Shown: piece by piece, positions 12,220-23,886 of the stretch
How positions within the stretch are numbered: the stretch's first letter is position 1
Layout: each line of letters opens with the position of its first letter
DNA from: Chrysoperla carnea
Lineage: Eukaryota; Arthropoda; Insecta; Neuroptera; Chrysopidae
Length of the DNA stretch: 64,000 nt
NCBI RefSeq assembly: GCF_905475395.1
Contig: NC_058338.1
Span: 10,306,935 to 10,370,934 of the forward strand
Direction of reading: 5' to 3'
The notes under the pieces: model-generated
Database searches by the model: none
What the model was told of the DNA's origin: nothing
The model's input: the letters and a program-made list of their open reading frames with translations, nothing else
Made by a program: the position numbers and the translations under genes

Positions 12220-12839
12220 AAATTATGACGTTACGCTGACATCAAACACACAAAAAAAAAAACTACTTTATATTATAACGATATTGAGCGTACAATGAAA
12301 TTAATATTATTATTATTGAACGAAAAAGGGTTTCTGTGTTTTTGTATGTTGAGGGCGCCACACAGGCCAGTCAGTCAGTCCATTGACTACTATTGACCAG
12401 TCAGTCAAGTCGGTCGTCTGCCTAATGTCTTGTTGTTGTCGTATGTGGCGCTAATAGAGAGCCATCACAAGATTTATATGCACTTAAAAAAATATATTAA
12501 CCACAAAAAAATAGTGTGCCCACTGTCCATCCACCAAATGTACAAGAACATATAACATTAAAATATGTCCATTGATCGAATGTTCAAGAGGTATAAGAGA
12601 TTATTTTGATTCGTAAATTCAATGAATTTCCAAACGAGGAAAACACCCAAAAATATTTGAATTAAAGCAAAGGCAAAGAACACATCCAAAGATTTTGCAA
12701 AAATATGTAGCAAATAAGCATTAATTTTAATTAGTAATTTTTAATAATAAGTCTATGGTTGGTTAATTGACAAATTTTTAGTGGTTAGAAATTTGAAGTT
12801 TTTTGGAAGTGATACATGAAGCTCTAAATGAAATGAAAT
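12220..12839. other. Gene-free stretch between a family A copy and a family C array
   Basis: It contains a short run of CAGTCAGTC-like repeats near 12370-12410 but no gene. Confidence 0.5.
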
Positions 12840-13535
12840 GCATCTAATCGATACATAAACCCCATTTTTGTAATTTTATGTCAATATTACCTTTTATACA
12901 GAGTTTTATTGCAATTGGAAACAAAAGTTTATCCCGATTTTTCCAAAGGGTTAAGTAAATAAGGGTTAAGAAAATTTAAAAAAATCGAAAAATTTTTTTT
13001 GCCTTCGATATCGACAAAATTCATTTCATTAGATAATTTTGACCCAAGAAATCCAAAAATAGGGTTTATTTATTGATTGGATGCTTAAGTTTTGAGATAT
13101 AACCCAAAATTGGACACAAAGAGCGATTTTCTCAGAAACTATGCATAAAATCGATACATAAACCCGATTTTTGTATTTTTTGGGTTAAAATTACCTTATA
13201 TACAGAATTTTATCGAAATCGGTAACAAAAACTTTTTCCCGATTTTTTCGATTTTTTTCTAAGGGGTACCGCTTAAGAAAATTGCAAAAAATCGAAAATT
13301 TTTTTTTTGCCTTCGATATTGACAAAATTCATTTTATAAGATAATTTGGACCCAAAAAATCCAAAAATAGGGTTTATTTATTGATTGGATGCTTAGTTTT
13401 TGAGATATAACCCAAAATTGGACACAAAGAGCAATTTTCTCAGAAACTATGCATTCAAACGATACATATACCCGATTTTTGTATTTTATGGGTCAAAATT
13501 ACCTCTATAGATAGAGTTTTATCGGAATCGAAAAA
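12840..13535. repeat. Satellite family C tandem array, about 2.2 units
   Basis: The landmark ATTTTTGTA, followed by a TTTTGGGT(T/C)AAAATTACCT-type block, recurs at about 12863, 13163 and 13470, giving a period of 300-307 bp. Units contain the pair TTTTATCGAAATCGG and its near inverse. The array runs into a family A 3' end at 13530. Confidence 0.75.
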
Positions 13536-13606
13536 ATTTGTACCAAAATTTTGTAACTAAACTTTATATATTGATATAATTCATATTTACATGGTATAAA
13601 AACGTT
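13536..13606 (+). repeat. Family A 3' terminus directly after a satellite array
   Basis: It is diverged but recognisable as CAAAATTTTGTAACTAAACT followed by TTCATATTTACATGGTATAA. Only the last 70 bp or so of family A are present, with the satellite array replacing the element's usual middle. Confidence 0.6.
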
Positions 13607-15700
13607 ATTGTGATGATATTTGCCAAATTATACCTCTTAAAAATTGATTTCTTTGTTATTTATTAACACTATATGTTTTCTCTTGTATAAGTTATTTTTA
13701 TTTCAAATATATAATTAACAATTTTAAATTTAATTTTTATTTATATATTCAATAAAAATTGATTGTTATTGATATTATTATTAATATAATTCTATTAGTA
13801 ACCATAATAACTGTTAAAATTTAGAAATATGTAATGGTTTTATTGTTACCTACTTCATTTATTTAAACAATTATTATTTGTTTATAGAAGCAATTATTGT
13901 ATCTTGTTTTGATTTCTAGGTGCATTTAGATATACATAGTCAGTAGGTGGGAATTTATTTTATTAAAATCAATAAATTGATATCTCAGTGTCACAAAAAA
14001 ATGCACAGATTACATTTAGTACTATATGTAATCCGTGTATTTTTTGTGAAACTGAGTATACATACATTTTAGTCCCATCAAGTCAGGTGAGATTTACTAA
14101 CGATTTTTCCGAAAATTTGAAATATTTTACGCATGTAAAATCAAACATTAATTATTAGTTATCCAAGAAACAAAAATTATTTTATTAAATTAAAAGATAA
14201 TACAGGTCAAACAGATCAACTCGACAATGTCGATGAAGTTTCTTCTATTTACATTAAGAATTCGTTAGCCATTAAAATTATAGCAAGTATTTATTGTGGT
14301 TAGATCAAATTTATATTAATTAAAATCTCAGAAATAAACTTTAAAACATCTAATCAATATAATAAAAATTCCAATATTAAGATGTAAAAGTATAAAACAA
14401 AATAATTATTTTTCTTTATTTTTGAACAAAATTAATTTTTATTATAATTACTATTATTTTAATACTATAAAGAATAAAGTACTTTAAAAACAAAGTGTAA
14501 TTAACATAGTTGAAAAAAAAAAATAATGTTAATTACTTAATTCAATAAGTAAAAACAATTAATGTAATCAGTAATATTATAATTATCTATCAAATATAAT
14601 ACAGCTCAAAATAAGTCGATTTAGCTTAACCTGTCATAGTTCCAAGTTGTTTCGCTTGGGAGCTCGTCGGACAGTGCCGTAGCAATTATGTTTTGCGTAT
14701 AGGGGCAAAGAAAATGTTGTAAATTTTACGGTTTCTTTTAAATTCTGTTATTCCATCCGGAATAACAGTATACGAATCATCCTTTTTGATCTTGACACGA
14801 CTCATGCGACTTCAACGTACAAGCATGTCGAGTTATAAGTTAAATAATTTATCGTTCTTGGCATTTGAGCAAAAGCTTCTTGATTCTTTACACTTAAACA
14901 CGGTTCTTGCATGATTTAATGCATTAAAAAATCGCAAAGTGCAATTATTTAAAAAAAAAATTAATTTCGTATCTATGATATGTGGACCCTGCAAACGCGT
15001 AAGGGGGTAAAGCCTCCTTAAGCCCTTGAATTGTTACGGGGCTATCGACAGAACTAAAGTTGAAATTTTGAAATAGGTTTTTGTTACATTACCTACAAAT
15101 GCTCTTCTAATGTGCTGGTCTTGAGCTATCCTATGTTGTACCTACTATAACTGCCATTTTTCTAAAAAACATCCTCTGTTGAAAACAGTTTAATATTTAA
15201 GTTTTAAAATTTTTCTCAAATTACAAAGATTTTTCCTTGGATGGACAAAAATTCCAAGAATTTTTTATTTTCTATTTGTGTTTCACAAAATTTAAATTGA
15301 TTTTAGAATAGAAACTTGTTTTTTTTGTAATGTTTTCTCAAAATTTATTATTGATTTCGGACACATAAATATTTGTACAAACATAATTTCATAATAATTT
15401 ATGGTTTATGGAAATTGTAAATTTATTTTTTTAGTTGTTTTTACATTTTTAATGAAACATCATAAATCATTACTAATTGAAATATTTTTATTAATTCTTC
15501 ACACATTTTATATGAGTTTGCGTGGGTGTAGTTTGTAATTTGTTCATCGGAAACGGAATCACGTGTGGAAATTTTTTAATAATAAGGATACACATTGGGT
15601 TTTTTTTGTACAGATATAATTAAATACATTGGATAAATTTATCACAACTAGAAACATTAAATTTTGTTAGATAAACGAAATTTTTTTTGGCTATTTAAGT
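13607..15700. other. Gene-free AT-rich stretch with one hairpin
   Basis: No gene is recognised. It contains the hairpin at 13982-14059, listed separately. The segment 14630-14760 is less AT-rich but has no domain or RNA features that I can support. Confidence 0.5.
13982..14059. repeat. Foldback hairpin, about 34-bp arms
   Basis: The left arm (ATCTCAGTGTCACAAAAAAA...) pairs with the right arm (...TTTTTTGTGAAACTGAGTAT) with about five mismatches over 34 bp and a 10-nt loop. The size resembles a miRNA precursor, but the form also fits a palindromic MITE. Confidence 0.6.
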
Positions 15701-15715
15701 GGATCTTTAACTGAT

Positions 15716-15890
15716 GTCTTCAGTGTCGACGAATTCCCTGTTGCGTTTTTTCAGATCGGTATCTTAAATGTGACGTTAGCGTATTCATTTTAAAACTTAC
15801 CACTTTCAAAAACAATCGTGGTGAGAAAGTTTGGTAAACTCACCAAAAGGATGCCATTCACGAAGTTTCAAGTATGTATTGATTATTTAA
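15716..15890 (+). repeat. Duplicated promoter/start-codon-like segment, copy 1
   Basis: It shares with 31790-31960 the ordered blocks GCGTTTTTTTCAGA, CTCACCAAAA and GCCATTCACAAAG-like, each followed by TTTCAAGTATGT. In the 31.8 kb copy the block reads as ATG then K-P-F-T-K-F-Q up to a GTATGT donor-like site. In this copy the ancestral ATG position is mutated and a new ATG lies 3 nt later. The origin is unknown: a transposon 5' end or a captured first exon. Confidence 0.5.
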
Positions 15891-17229
15891 CAAAAAAGGT
15901 ACACAATAAAATATTTCTTGTGAATATCACTATCTCAATATCAGTGTGAACGCCATACTGATTTGACCAATAAGGGAATAGTCCACATTAGCAATAGTGG
16001 CGGGCGAGTCAATGCAATATGGTTGTCAGGCCCATACTGGTTGGAGATATCACAGTAATATTACTTATGCTAACGTAGATACTATAGTATCTGACTCTAT
16101 ACCATACCAGCATTGAAGTAAACGTCATACATTTCTTACCAGTAGTCTTGATGTTTATATATAACGAATCACAAATTATGATTTACTTAAATACAAATCT
16201 AATAGCCTATTGGCCTTGAAGAAGAAATTCGCGAATAAAGTAATAATTTAATGAAATACCGTCTAAGAAGGTCTGAGCTCTTAACTACCCCGAGAAGAGT
16301 AACTGTTCTTAAGTAATTTATAATTTCAAGATCAAATTTGGAACTTCAAATAGCAATCCAATTAAAACCCGGAGTGGACCTTGGACTTCTTTTTCAATAA
16401 CCTTACACCATAGTTACAGGAGTCTTCCCGTTTTCACAATCTGGCGTGCCGTGCAAAAATTTTCTAGGTAATATCTAAAACTTCCATTGTCTCGACGTGA
16501 CTTAACCATTCGATACGCTGTGCTATCGTGATGCGTGCTATAACCGACCAAGTATAAATTAACATTGCATTAAATAATAATATTTGCTGTTATATTATTT
16601 AAAGCTTTGTTCCTTGACCAGACTATTACATACAATACCATTAAATTAATAACAATATAATATTATAATATAAAAAATTTTATTACACAAATTAAAATAT
16701 TTTTCAAAATGAGAACTGGAAATCGTAAATATAAAAAGGAGACTTAAACAAAGAATGCAATGAAATTATATAAAATGCTATTAACCAATAAAACACATTC
16801 TCAATTAGGGAGGAATTTCATGTTAGCAACTAATAAAAATGATATTAACTTAATAAATTTTCCATTAAATATATCAATAATTCAATTTTTTATCACCCTT
16901 TGTGCAATGAAAACCAAGCAATTGTGACATTTTCCCACAATTCGTTAAAAAATAAGTAAGTAGATGGATCAAATTATTTTATCTGCGACCATTTAAGGGT
17001 TCAACTGTTAAAAAAAAGACAGAAGAAGAAAGTTTCCTTGAGCTTAAATGGATTGTTGGGCCTTTTTTTCATTGAAAACAAAGTCATTTCACTATCCGAA
17101 TGATTTCTCCGACCATACGTGAACATTTATTAAAGGACCCAGCAACATTAGAGAGGAAAATGGCTTTCTCTGAAAGTTTTTCTAGCCTACCCTAAAATGT
17201 TCTTGGGATCATTCTGATAATTTGTGGCT
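15891..17229. other. Gene-free stretch
   Basis: Nothing recognised: no long frame, RNA gene or shared repeat. Confidence 0.5.
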
Positions 17230-17577
17230 CTCACGGCGAACCACCTCCAAAATATTCTTCAGATCGTTTTAATTAAAATCTCCAACCGCGACAAAAATTT
17301 TTAACGAGTAGTTTTCGAGATACGGATGATCAAAGACACAGATATATTATATTTATAGTACCTATATGATGGCTGTGAAACTTTTTCAAACCGCCAACAA
17401 AATTTTCTTTGTGCCTCTCACGGCTATAAACTTTTTTAACGGGTAGTTTTACACATACACATTTTAGTGATACCTCCCGTAGCTCGAAAACTACCCGTTA
17501 AAAATTTTCTGGCCGTGTTAGCTTTTGATCAGAACGATCCGAAGAAAATTTTGTTGGTGGTTTGAAAAAGTTTCACA
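17230..17577. repeat. Foldback with a third diverged arm
   Basis: Arms 17374-17450 and 17487-17577 are complementary: TGTGAAACTTTTTCAAACC against GGTTTGAAAAAGTTTCACA, and AACGGGTAGTTTT against AAAACTACCCGTT. An earlier segment, 17230-17330, is a diverged direct copy of the left arm, with an AACGAGTAGTTTTCGAG block. This suggests repeated insertion or tandem inversion of one small element. Confidence 0.65.
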
Positions 17578-18256
17578 GAAAGAAATTGACGTTTTAGTTT
17601 ATTCGATGACCGTGAATTAATTTAGACGCCAGTCACAGTCGCTTCTGTTCATTTCTTAAAAGAATATTGTAATAATAATTAAATTATAATAATTAACATA
17701 TAAAACAATAAACTGTGTTGCATTTAAAAAGAATTTTATATAATTCGAAAACCGGTAGTGATTAACACTAATAATAATTATAAAATTATATGATCATATA
17801 ATACTAGCTGATGCTCGTGACTTCACATGTGAATTCCAATAGAGAAACTATAAAAGTATTTTCTGGACACTATAAAAGTATTATCAAAGATAATAAATGA
17901 AATGATGGTGCCGGTCGGAACCAAATTGGCAACGAGTAGTATACGCTATTTATAAGAGTAAATACGATTAGGTTACCTACACTGAAAATGATTACATCTT
18001 TATATAGTATACAAAATAAATACGTCTTTATACAGTGCAGAATCAGGACATTGAAATTTTATTACCTACAGTCTCTGCCCCAGCATCGAGTAGAGGTCTT
18101 AGAGAAAAGGCTTATCGCTTTTGACCTACAGTTAGTTATAATGCCATTTTATACAACTTAAAAGAATAAAAACTCAAACAGATACAATAAGAGCATATAC
18201 ATAAAAATACAAAAATGCCCAATAAACAAACTTTGGTCCTTATTTTTGGACTTTTA
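17578..18256. other. Gene-free stretch with an RTE-like tail fragment
   Basis: At 17808 the phrase ACTAGCTGATGCTCGTGACT resembles the start of insect RTE/SINE 3' modules, but it fades within about 60 bp. Nothing else is recognised. Confidence 0.45.
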
Positions 18257-18440
18257 AACAATTCATGGCCACCTTTTTGATATACCCAATGAATTATGAC
18301 TACTTTACAATTTAAATAATTTAAAACTGTGCATATCTTTTAGTTGTGTAAAACAATCTCTTCAAGTATTATAGAAAGAGGATAAGTGAGAACAAGAGAA
18401 GTGAAGGCTATAAAACGGTGATTTTTACTTTTTAGCCCAG
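18257..18440 (+). repeat. Repeat family E copy
   Basis: It shares AAACAATTCATGGCCACC, CAATGAATTATGACTACTTT, GTGTAAAACAATCTCTTCAA and a GGATAAGTGAGAACAAGAGA block with the copy at 48.49 kb. It is non-coding and of unknown class. Confidence 0.65.
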
Positions 18441-18849
18441 TGAAGAGGGCGAGTATCAAGCTGGTTAGAAAATTAAAAAATTTCAATTTCCGTTGTTGTA
18501 CGCACAAAGCAAAAATAAGTTACCATTTTAAAATATTATAGATATGTACTATACATAAAGATTTGATAATGTAAGAAAGAAAAAAGGTTGATGCTTTACT
18601 TTGTAAAACTATTTTAATTCCCTTTAAATAAAATTAAATTAAATTTAAATTAAACAAAAAACAAAAAATGTTTATAACAACAATAATAATTAAAATCATA
18701 AAATTTAAAGAAGCCTAAATACTAACTATGATAATTTTTATGGTTGGAATAGTTTTAATATAATTATACCTCCCTATCTATGGTTCAGTAACTAAATGAT
18801 TTATTTTGTTATTTTATTATTATTATGTTATAAAGCTATGTGTAATAGC

Positions 18850-19490
18850 TCCCCTTCAACTAATTTCCTATGCTCACGAGGTGAAAATTTTAAGCCAGCA
18901 AGCCAGTAAGACAGTAAATCTTAGTGACCAGCAAGCAAAAAGGCACTAAAACATCGTGCATCGCAATCTCTGTCTACGCTAGGCCAATATTTCAAGACAA
19001 CACAATAAGCAAGCCAACTAGTAAGTAAAGCTATCTTCGATAAAAAATGCCTTGGTTTATTTATTTAAGCCAGCAAGCCAGCAAGATGAAGAACGCGGTA
19101 CGGCGCAACATTGTAAAATAGAATTAGTGCTATTTTTCAATGGACTATAACAGGCTTGATTTAGCATTGCCATTACCATTCTTGTTAATTATATCAATAC
19201 TAGCGAAATTATATCGATACTAGCGGACCTGAGAGACGTATCCTGTGGAAACGTAACACCAATTCATTAATACCTATACTATGCTTAATCTGCTCGCTAA
19301 ACCTATTCCGTTAAATCCATCTCGACTAAGCCATCCTGCTAAACCCCGTACCATCCTGACCTTTGCCCTTTTCTTCCATGGCCTGACCTTCGGTCTTTGG
19401 TTTGTCCTTCAGCCTGGCTGGAGCCTTCGACAGCTTAACTCGATGCACTCGCATATAGCTCTAATAAATACCTCAATACCTGAATAATAA
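18850..19490. other. GC-richer island with AAGCCAGC repeats
   Basis: The composition differs clearly from the flanks. AAGCCAGCAAGCCAG-type short repeats occur at 18893 and 19068. At 19290-19440 a 150-bp patch reads on the - strand as a Lys/Ala/Pro-rich peptide (KLSKAPARLKDKPKTEGQ...) ending in a stop after about 37 codons. It may be a pseudogene scrap or a foreign insertion. No gene call is justified. Confidence 0.35.
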
Positions 19491-19534
19491 TAAGTACTAC
19501 CCCAATACTATTAAAAATACATATTTCATGGTAT

Positions 19535-19725
19535 GTTGTAATAATAATGTATATGATATATGATTTATATGCGCTCCCACCATTTAATGAAATTTAATTT
19601 TTTTGGTGCGGTATCCTCAAAAACATTTGTAGTGGTAAATCTTCACCATCATCGGATCCACTTGAACATACACACAAAATTTCATCAAAATCGGTCTACC
19701 GGGGTGAAGGAGCACAGTCCCTATC
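19535..19725 (+). repeat. Repeat family G copy
   Basis: It shares TATGCGCTCCCACCATTTAA, TTTTTTTGGTGCGG and TCATCAAAATCGGTCTACCG with the 3.7 kb copy. It looks like a retrotransposon 3' tail and is non-coding. Confidence 0.55.
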
Positions 19726-21289
19726 TCGAAGCCTGTCACGTATGGCTACCATTTCAGTCAAAATTCTTAAATCTTGATGCATAGGAAAATTATAGGAACA
19801 TTGTACAAAAAGTATAAAGATAATAAATTTGTAAATAATTAACACATAAGTTTTCTTTCTTTCTGTAATTTGACCACACTTGATGCGGTTCAAATAAAGA
19901 GTCAAAATAAAATTTATAGTTCAAACAAACATTTTTACAATAAATATATATCAAAATAAATAATTAATTTTATTCAATTAAAATAACTTTTTTTTACTTT
20001 TTTTGTTGTAGTTCATATGATTTAGATTTAGACGTTGTTGGCTGGCAATCATCCAATTAAATAAATATATTATAATACATTTAGATGTTTCACGAATATG
20101 TAAAATTTATTGTTTGTGTTTAAACAACATTACACATTCAAAATTATTATTTGAAAAGAAGCTGGAAAACCCGTTAACGATTAAATTAACGATTTTTAAA
20201 TTAAAGTTATGGTAAATAAATATTTAATATAATTTAGAAAGCTCTAATTCTTTTCTAATGAATCTTCGATTCGATAACAGGTACATGAATGATCATCACA
20301 GTAGTTTTTTAAAGAGTTCAGTCAGCTAATTTTTTCATTAGAATATCAAGAAATAATCTGGGATTTCTTATTTTTGTGAGGAAGACAAAGCATAGGAGGT
20401 AATTTTGGCCGCTGTTATTACGAATCCGATTTCCGATTACACGGATTCTATGATGTCTTCCGAAAATCACTTATCTTGCCGTTTTTATACCAAAAAAAGG
20501 TTTTCTTGACCAAGAATGGTGTGATTTTCTGAATACAACCGCAACCGATGATAAATACTTAATTGTGCCAAAAAATGAAATTCCTGGCAAAAATGGCACG
20601 ATTTTCGGAATACAACGGTGCAAAATCCGTTAATCTGACATCAGATTGTTAATCGGCGACCAAAAATACCTCCTAGATAATAATTTTAAGCCAAAATGAG
20701 CATTTCAAAAAAATTTGGGATGCTAACTCGACCCGAAGTTAAGATGTTTGAATGGTTCCTTGGAGTCCTATAAACACGTTCTAAAACAGCTTTGAGATTA
20801 ACGAAAGTATCGAACATGGAACATTCAAAGCAATTATAATTATTATATGATAAAAAAATAAAAAAAATTAAAAAATAAAAAGCTATGTTATGCCAGTCAA
20901 TTTGTTAACAAAAAAATGTTGATGGTTTTTTTTTGAACTGTGTAATATGAGAACTGTTTGAAGATGTTTGTCGGTTTAGAAAGAGACCCTTTAGAGTTTA
21001 TATGGAATACTATACATACAGTTATTCTTCTGATATAGTACTTAAAAAATATTCAAACACTTAGGTACTTTAATCAGAATACATGATATTTTAACTGAGT
21101 GTTTCATGATTATTGATTAGTTTCTGTAAGGATACATGGACAGATTTTGGACATTTGGGGAATGATTTGTGTTATTTTCAACAAGTTGAACAAAGATTTA
21201 AATCAATAGGTCAAATAGTTTTTATGAAATCATGAGAAACTCGTAAATAAGTGCATATAAGTGATAAAATTATTGGATTGCAAAAAAAA
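19726..21289. other. Gene-free stretch
   Basis: No gene, RNA gene or named repeat is recognised. Confidence 0.5.
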
Positions 21290-21905
21290 TTACAATAAGA
21301 TCGCATCTAATTTGCCTGTATTATCAAAAAAATCGAATTTTTATCTTTATGACGTCATCAGAATCCAACAATTTAATTTTGCTCTATTACATCCAAATTT
21401 TATCCAATTTTAATAAAGCAGGTATGTAATTCTACTAAATTTGGGTCATACTTTTCAAATTTGTGATCAAAATTAATCTAGCTTCAATAGGTTTCAAGAA
21501 TGTGGAGTCCTGGTCTCGGAATTAAGCTCATTAGTGATAGCTAGCAAAAACTAGACATTACGGCTGAAAAGAATGACCCAAAATTAGTGGGTTACAAAAA
21601 AAATTCCAATAAGATCGGATCAAATTTGCCTGTGTTGTCAAAAAAATCGAATTTTTTATCTTTATGACGTCATCAGAATCCAAAAAATTTAACTTTGCTC
21701 TATCACAGCCAAATTTTATCTCATTTTGATAAAGCAAGTATGTAATTCTACTAAATTTGGGTCATACTTTTCAAATTTGTGATCAAAATTAACCTGACTC
21801 TAATAGGTTTTAAGAATGTGGACTCCTGGACCCGGAATCCAGCACATAAATGATAGCTAGCGAAAAACCGACATGACCCAAAATTAGTGGGTTTCAAAAA
21901 AAATT
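21290..21905 (-). repeat. Satellite family B array, about 2 units
   Basis: ATCTTTATGACGTCATCAGA recurs at about 21343 and 21658 with a period of 315 bp. Other landmarks are AAATTTGGGTCATACTTTTC and TGATAGCTAGC. It is inverted relative to the array at 39.4-40.4 kb. Each unit carries one TGACGTCA palindrome. Confidence 0.8.
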
Positions 21906-22924
21906 GCATATGAAATGAAGCTTATAACACAATAATCTTGGTATTTAAAATTGAAGTAGCCAAGTGAAGCGAGTAGTTCACCGCTAGTTGAATAATAATA
22001 AATAATACTTCAATACTATTCAAATACCTATTCAGAATTCTATATAAATATGGTGGGAGCGCAAATAAATACATTTGAATAGTAAGATGTAATGTAATAT
22101 AAAATTTATTTGCGTTTCAACCATGTATTTCATGGATTTTCATGAGAAAAATATTTAATCTAATTCGGTTAATTAATAGTTAAAAAAATACCAACGATAT
22201 TTTTTAAGTATAGAACTTTTTAAGATCAGTGTAAAACAATATTGATTGTTTGTGACACTTTGAGGGCGGTAAATGTCAAGTGTTCAAAACTAAAATGTTA
22301 AAACCAATTTTTTTTAACATAATTTCATTTTCTTTATTACCAAAAACTTATCTCTGTTAATCCACTTAATAGAAAATCATGGTCTATAATGTAACCGCAT
22401 ATAGCCAAAATAGTATAAAGCTAAATTTTCTTCTTAAATCTGTTATATAAACAAAAGCAATTTATTGTCAATCATCAAACAAGCTCATTATCGGTTATAG
22501 TTAATTATCCTTACACTGTAAATAAGATATATACAAAATTTTAACTTAATTTTACCCAAAATAGAAGGGGAATCGAAATTAAAACAAGGGTACAAATGTA
22601 TTATAGGTAATAAATATATTGTCGTGAAATTTAAACTATGTAACAATTACATATGTTGATATATTATTGTTGAATATTTATTAATTAGACAACATTGGGT
22701 CCAAATGTCATTACGCCCTTCTGAAAACATATGTTGAATTCATCTACTTGGAATACAAACCCTCAAAAAATATACTTTTATGCAATTCTCTGTTGATATA
22801 TTGTTTTTGTAAAGTATAGGTAAAGTTGACATATAAATAAGATCGTAAATTATGCTATCGAAAATTATAATAGATGTGTTTTTATGATTAAGGAATTCGC
22901 AAATTTTGATTGATGAATTGGAAA
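21906..22924. other. Gene-free stretch
   Basis: A short GTGGGAGCGCAAATAAAT block near 22050 may be a family G relic. No gene is seen. Confidence 0.45.
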
Positions 22925-23780
22925 TTCATTATATACAGAGTTTTATCGAAATTGGAGACGATAAATTTGTATCGATTTTTCGCAATTTTTTCAAGGGGTA
23001 CGTACCCCTTTGAAAAATTCGAAAAAGTTGTAAAAAATTATTTGTTTCGGAATTTGATGAAACTCAGTTTATAAGGTAATTTTGACCCAAGAAATTCAAA
23101 AATCGAGTTTATTTGGCGATTGGCCGAGTAATTTTCGAAAAAAAACGATATTTCGGATCAATTTCCGGTATTATCTCGAGAATTATTCGCCCAATCGTTA
23201 AATGAAACCGATTTTTGTATTTTTTGGGTCAAAATTACCTTATAAACAGAGTTTTATCGAAATTAGAGACAGTAAATTTGTATCGATTTTTTGCAATTTT
23301 TTCAAGGGGTACCCCTTAGAAAAATTCGAAAAAATCGTAAAAAATTATTTGTTTTGGAATTTGATGAAACTCAGTTTATAAGGTAATTTTGACCCAAGAA
23401 ATTCAAATATCGAGTTTATTTGGCGATTGGCCGAGTAATTTTCGAAAAAAACGATATTTCGGATCGATTTCCGGTATTATCTCGAGAATTATTCGCCCAA
23501 TCGTTAAATGAAACCGATTTTTGTATTTTTTGGGTCAAAATTACCTTATAAACAGAGTTTTATCGAAATTAGAGACGGTAAATTTGTATCGATTTTTTGC
23601 AATTTTTTCAAGTGGTACCCCTTAGAAAAATTCGAAAAAATCGTAACAAATTAATTGTTTCGGAATTTGATGAAACTCAGTTTATAAGGTAATTTTGACC
23701 CAAAAAATTCAAAAATAGAGTTTATTTTGCGATTGGCCGAGTAATTTTCAAAAAAAAAACGATATTTCGGATCGATTTAC
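22925..23780. repeat. Satellite family C tandem array, about 2.7 units
   Basis: GCGATTGGCCGAGTAATTTT recurs at about 23116, 23423 and 23729, a period of 306-307 bp. Each unit is itself an imperfect inverted dimer: TTTTGGGTCAAAATTACC and GGTAATTTTGACCCAA lie about 150 bp apart in opposite sense, with near-palindromic AAGGGGTACCCCTT at the centre. Confidence 0.85.
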
Positions 23781-23784
23781 CTAT

Positions 23785-23886
23785 TCCAATGACAAAATTT
23801 TTTTCCTAGCATCATTATTTTTAAGCGTTACAAACTTGGGACTAAACTTAATATACTATGTATATTTCATACATACATGGTATAAT
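23785..23886 (+). repeat. Family A 3' terminus directly after a satellite array
   Basis: It is close to the family consensus: TGACAAAATTTTTTTCCTAG, AAGCGTTACAAACTTGGGAC and a terminal ACATACATGGTATAA. It follows the family C array with no spacer of note, as at 13.5 kb. Confidence 0.75.
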
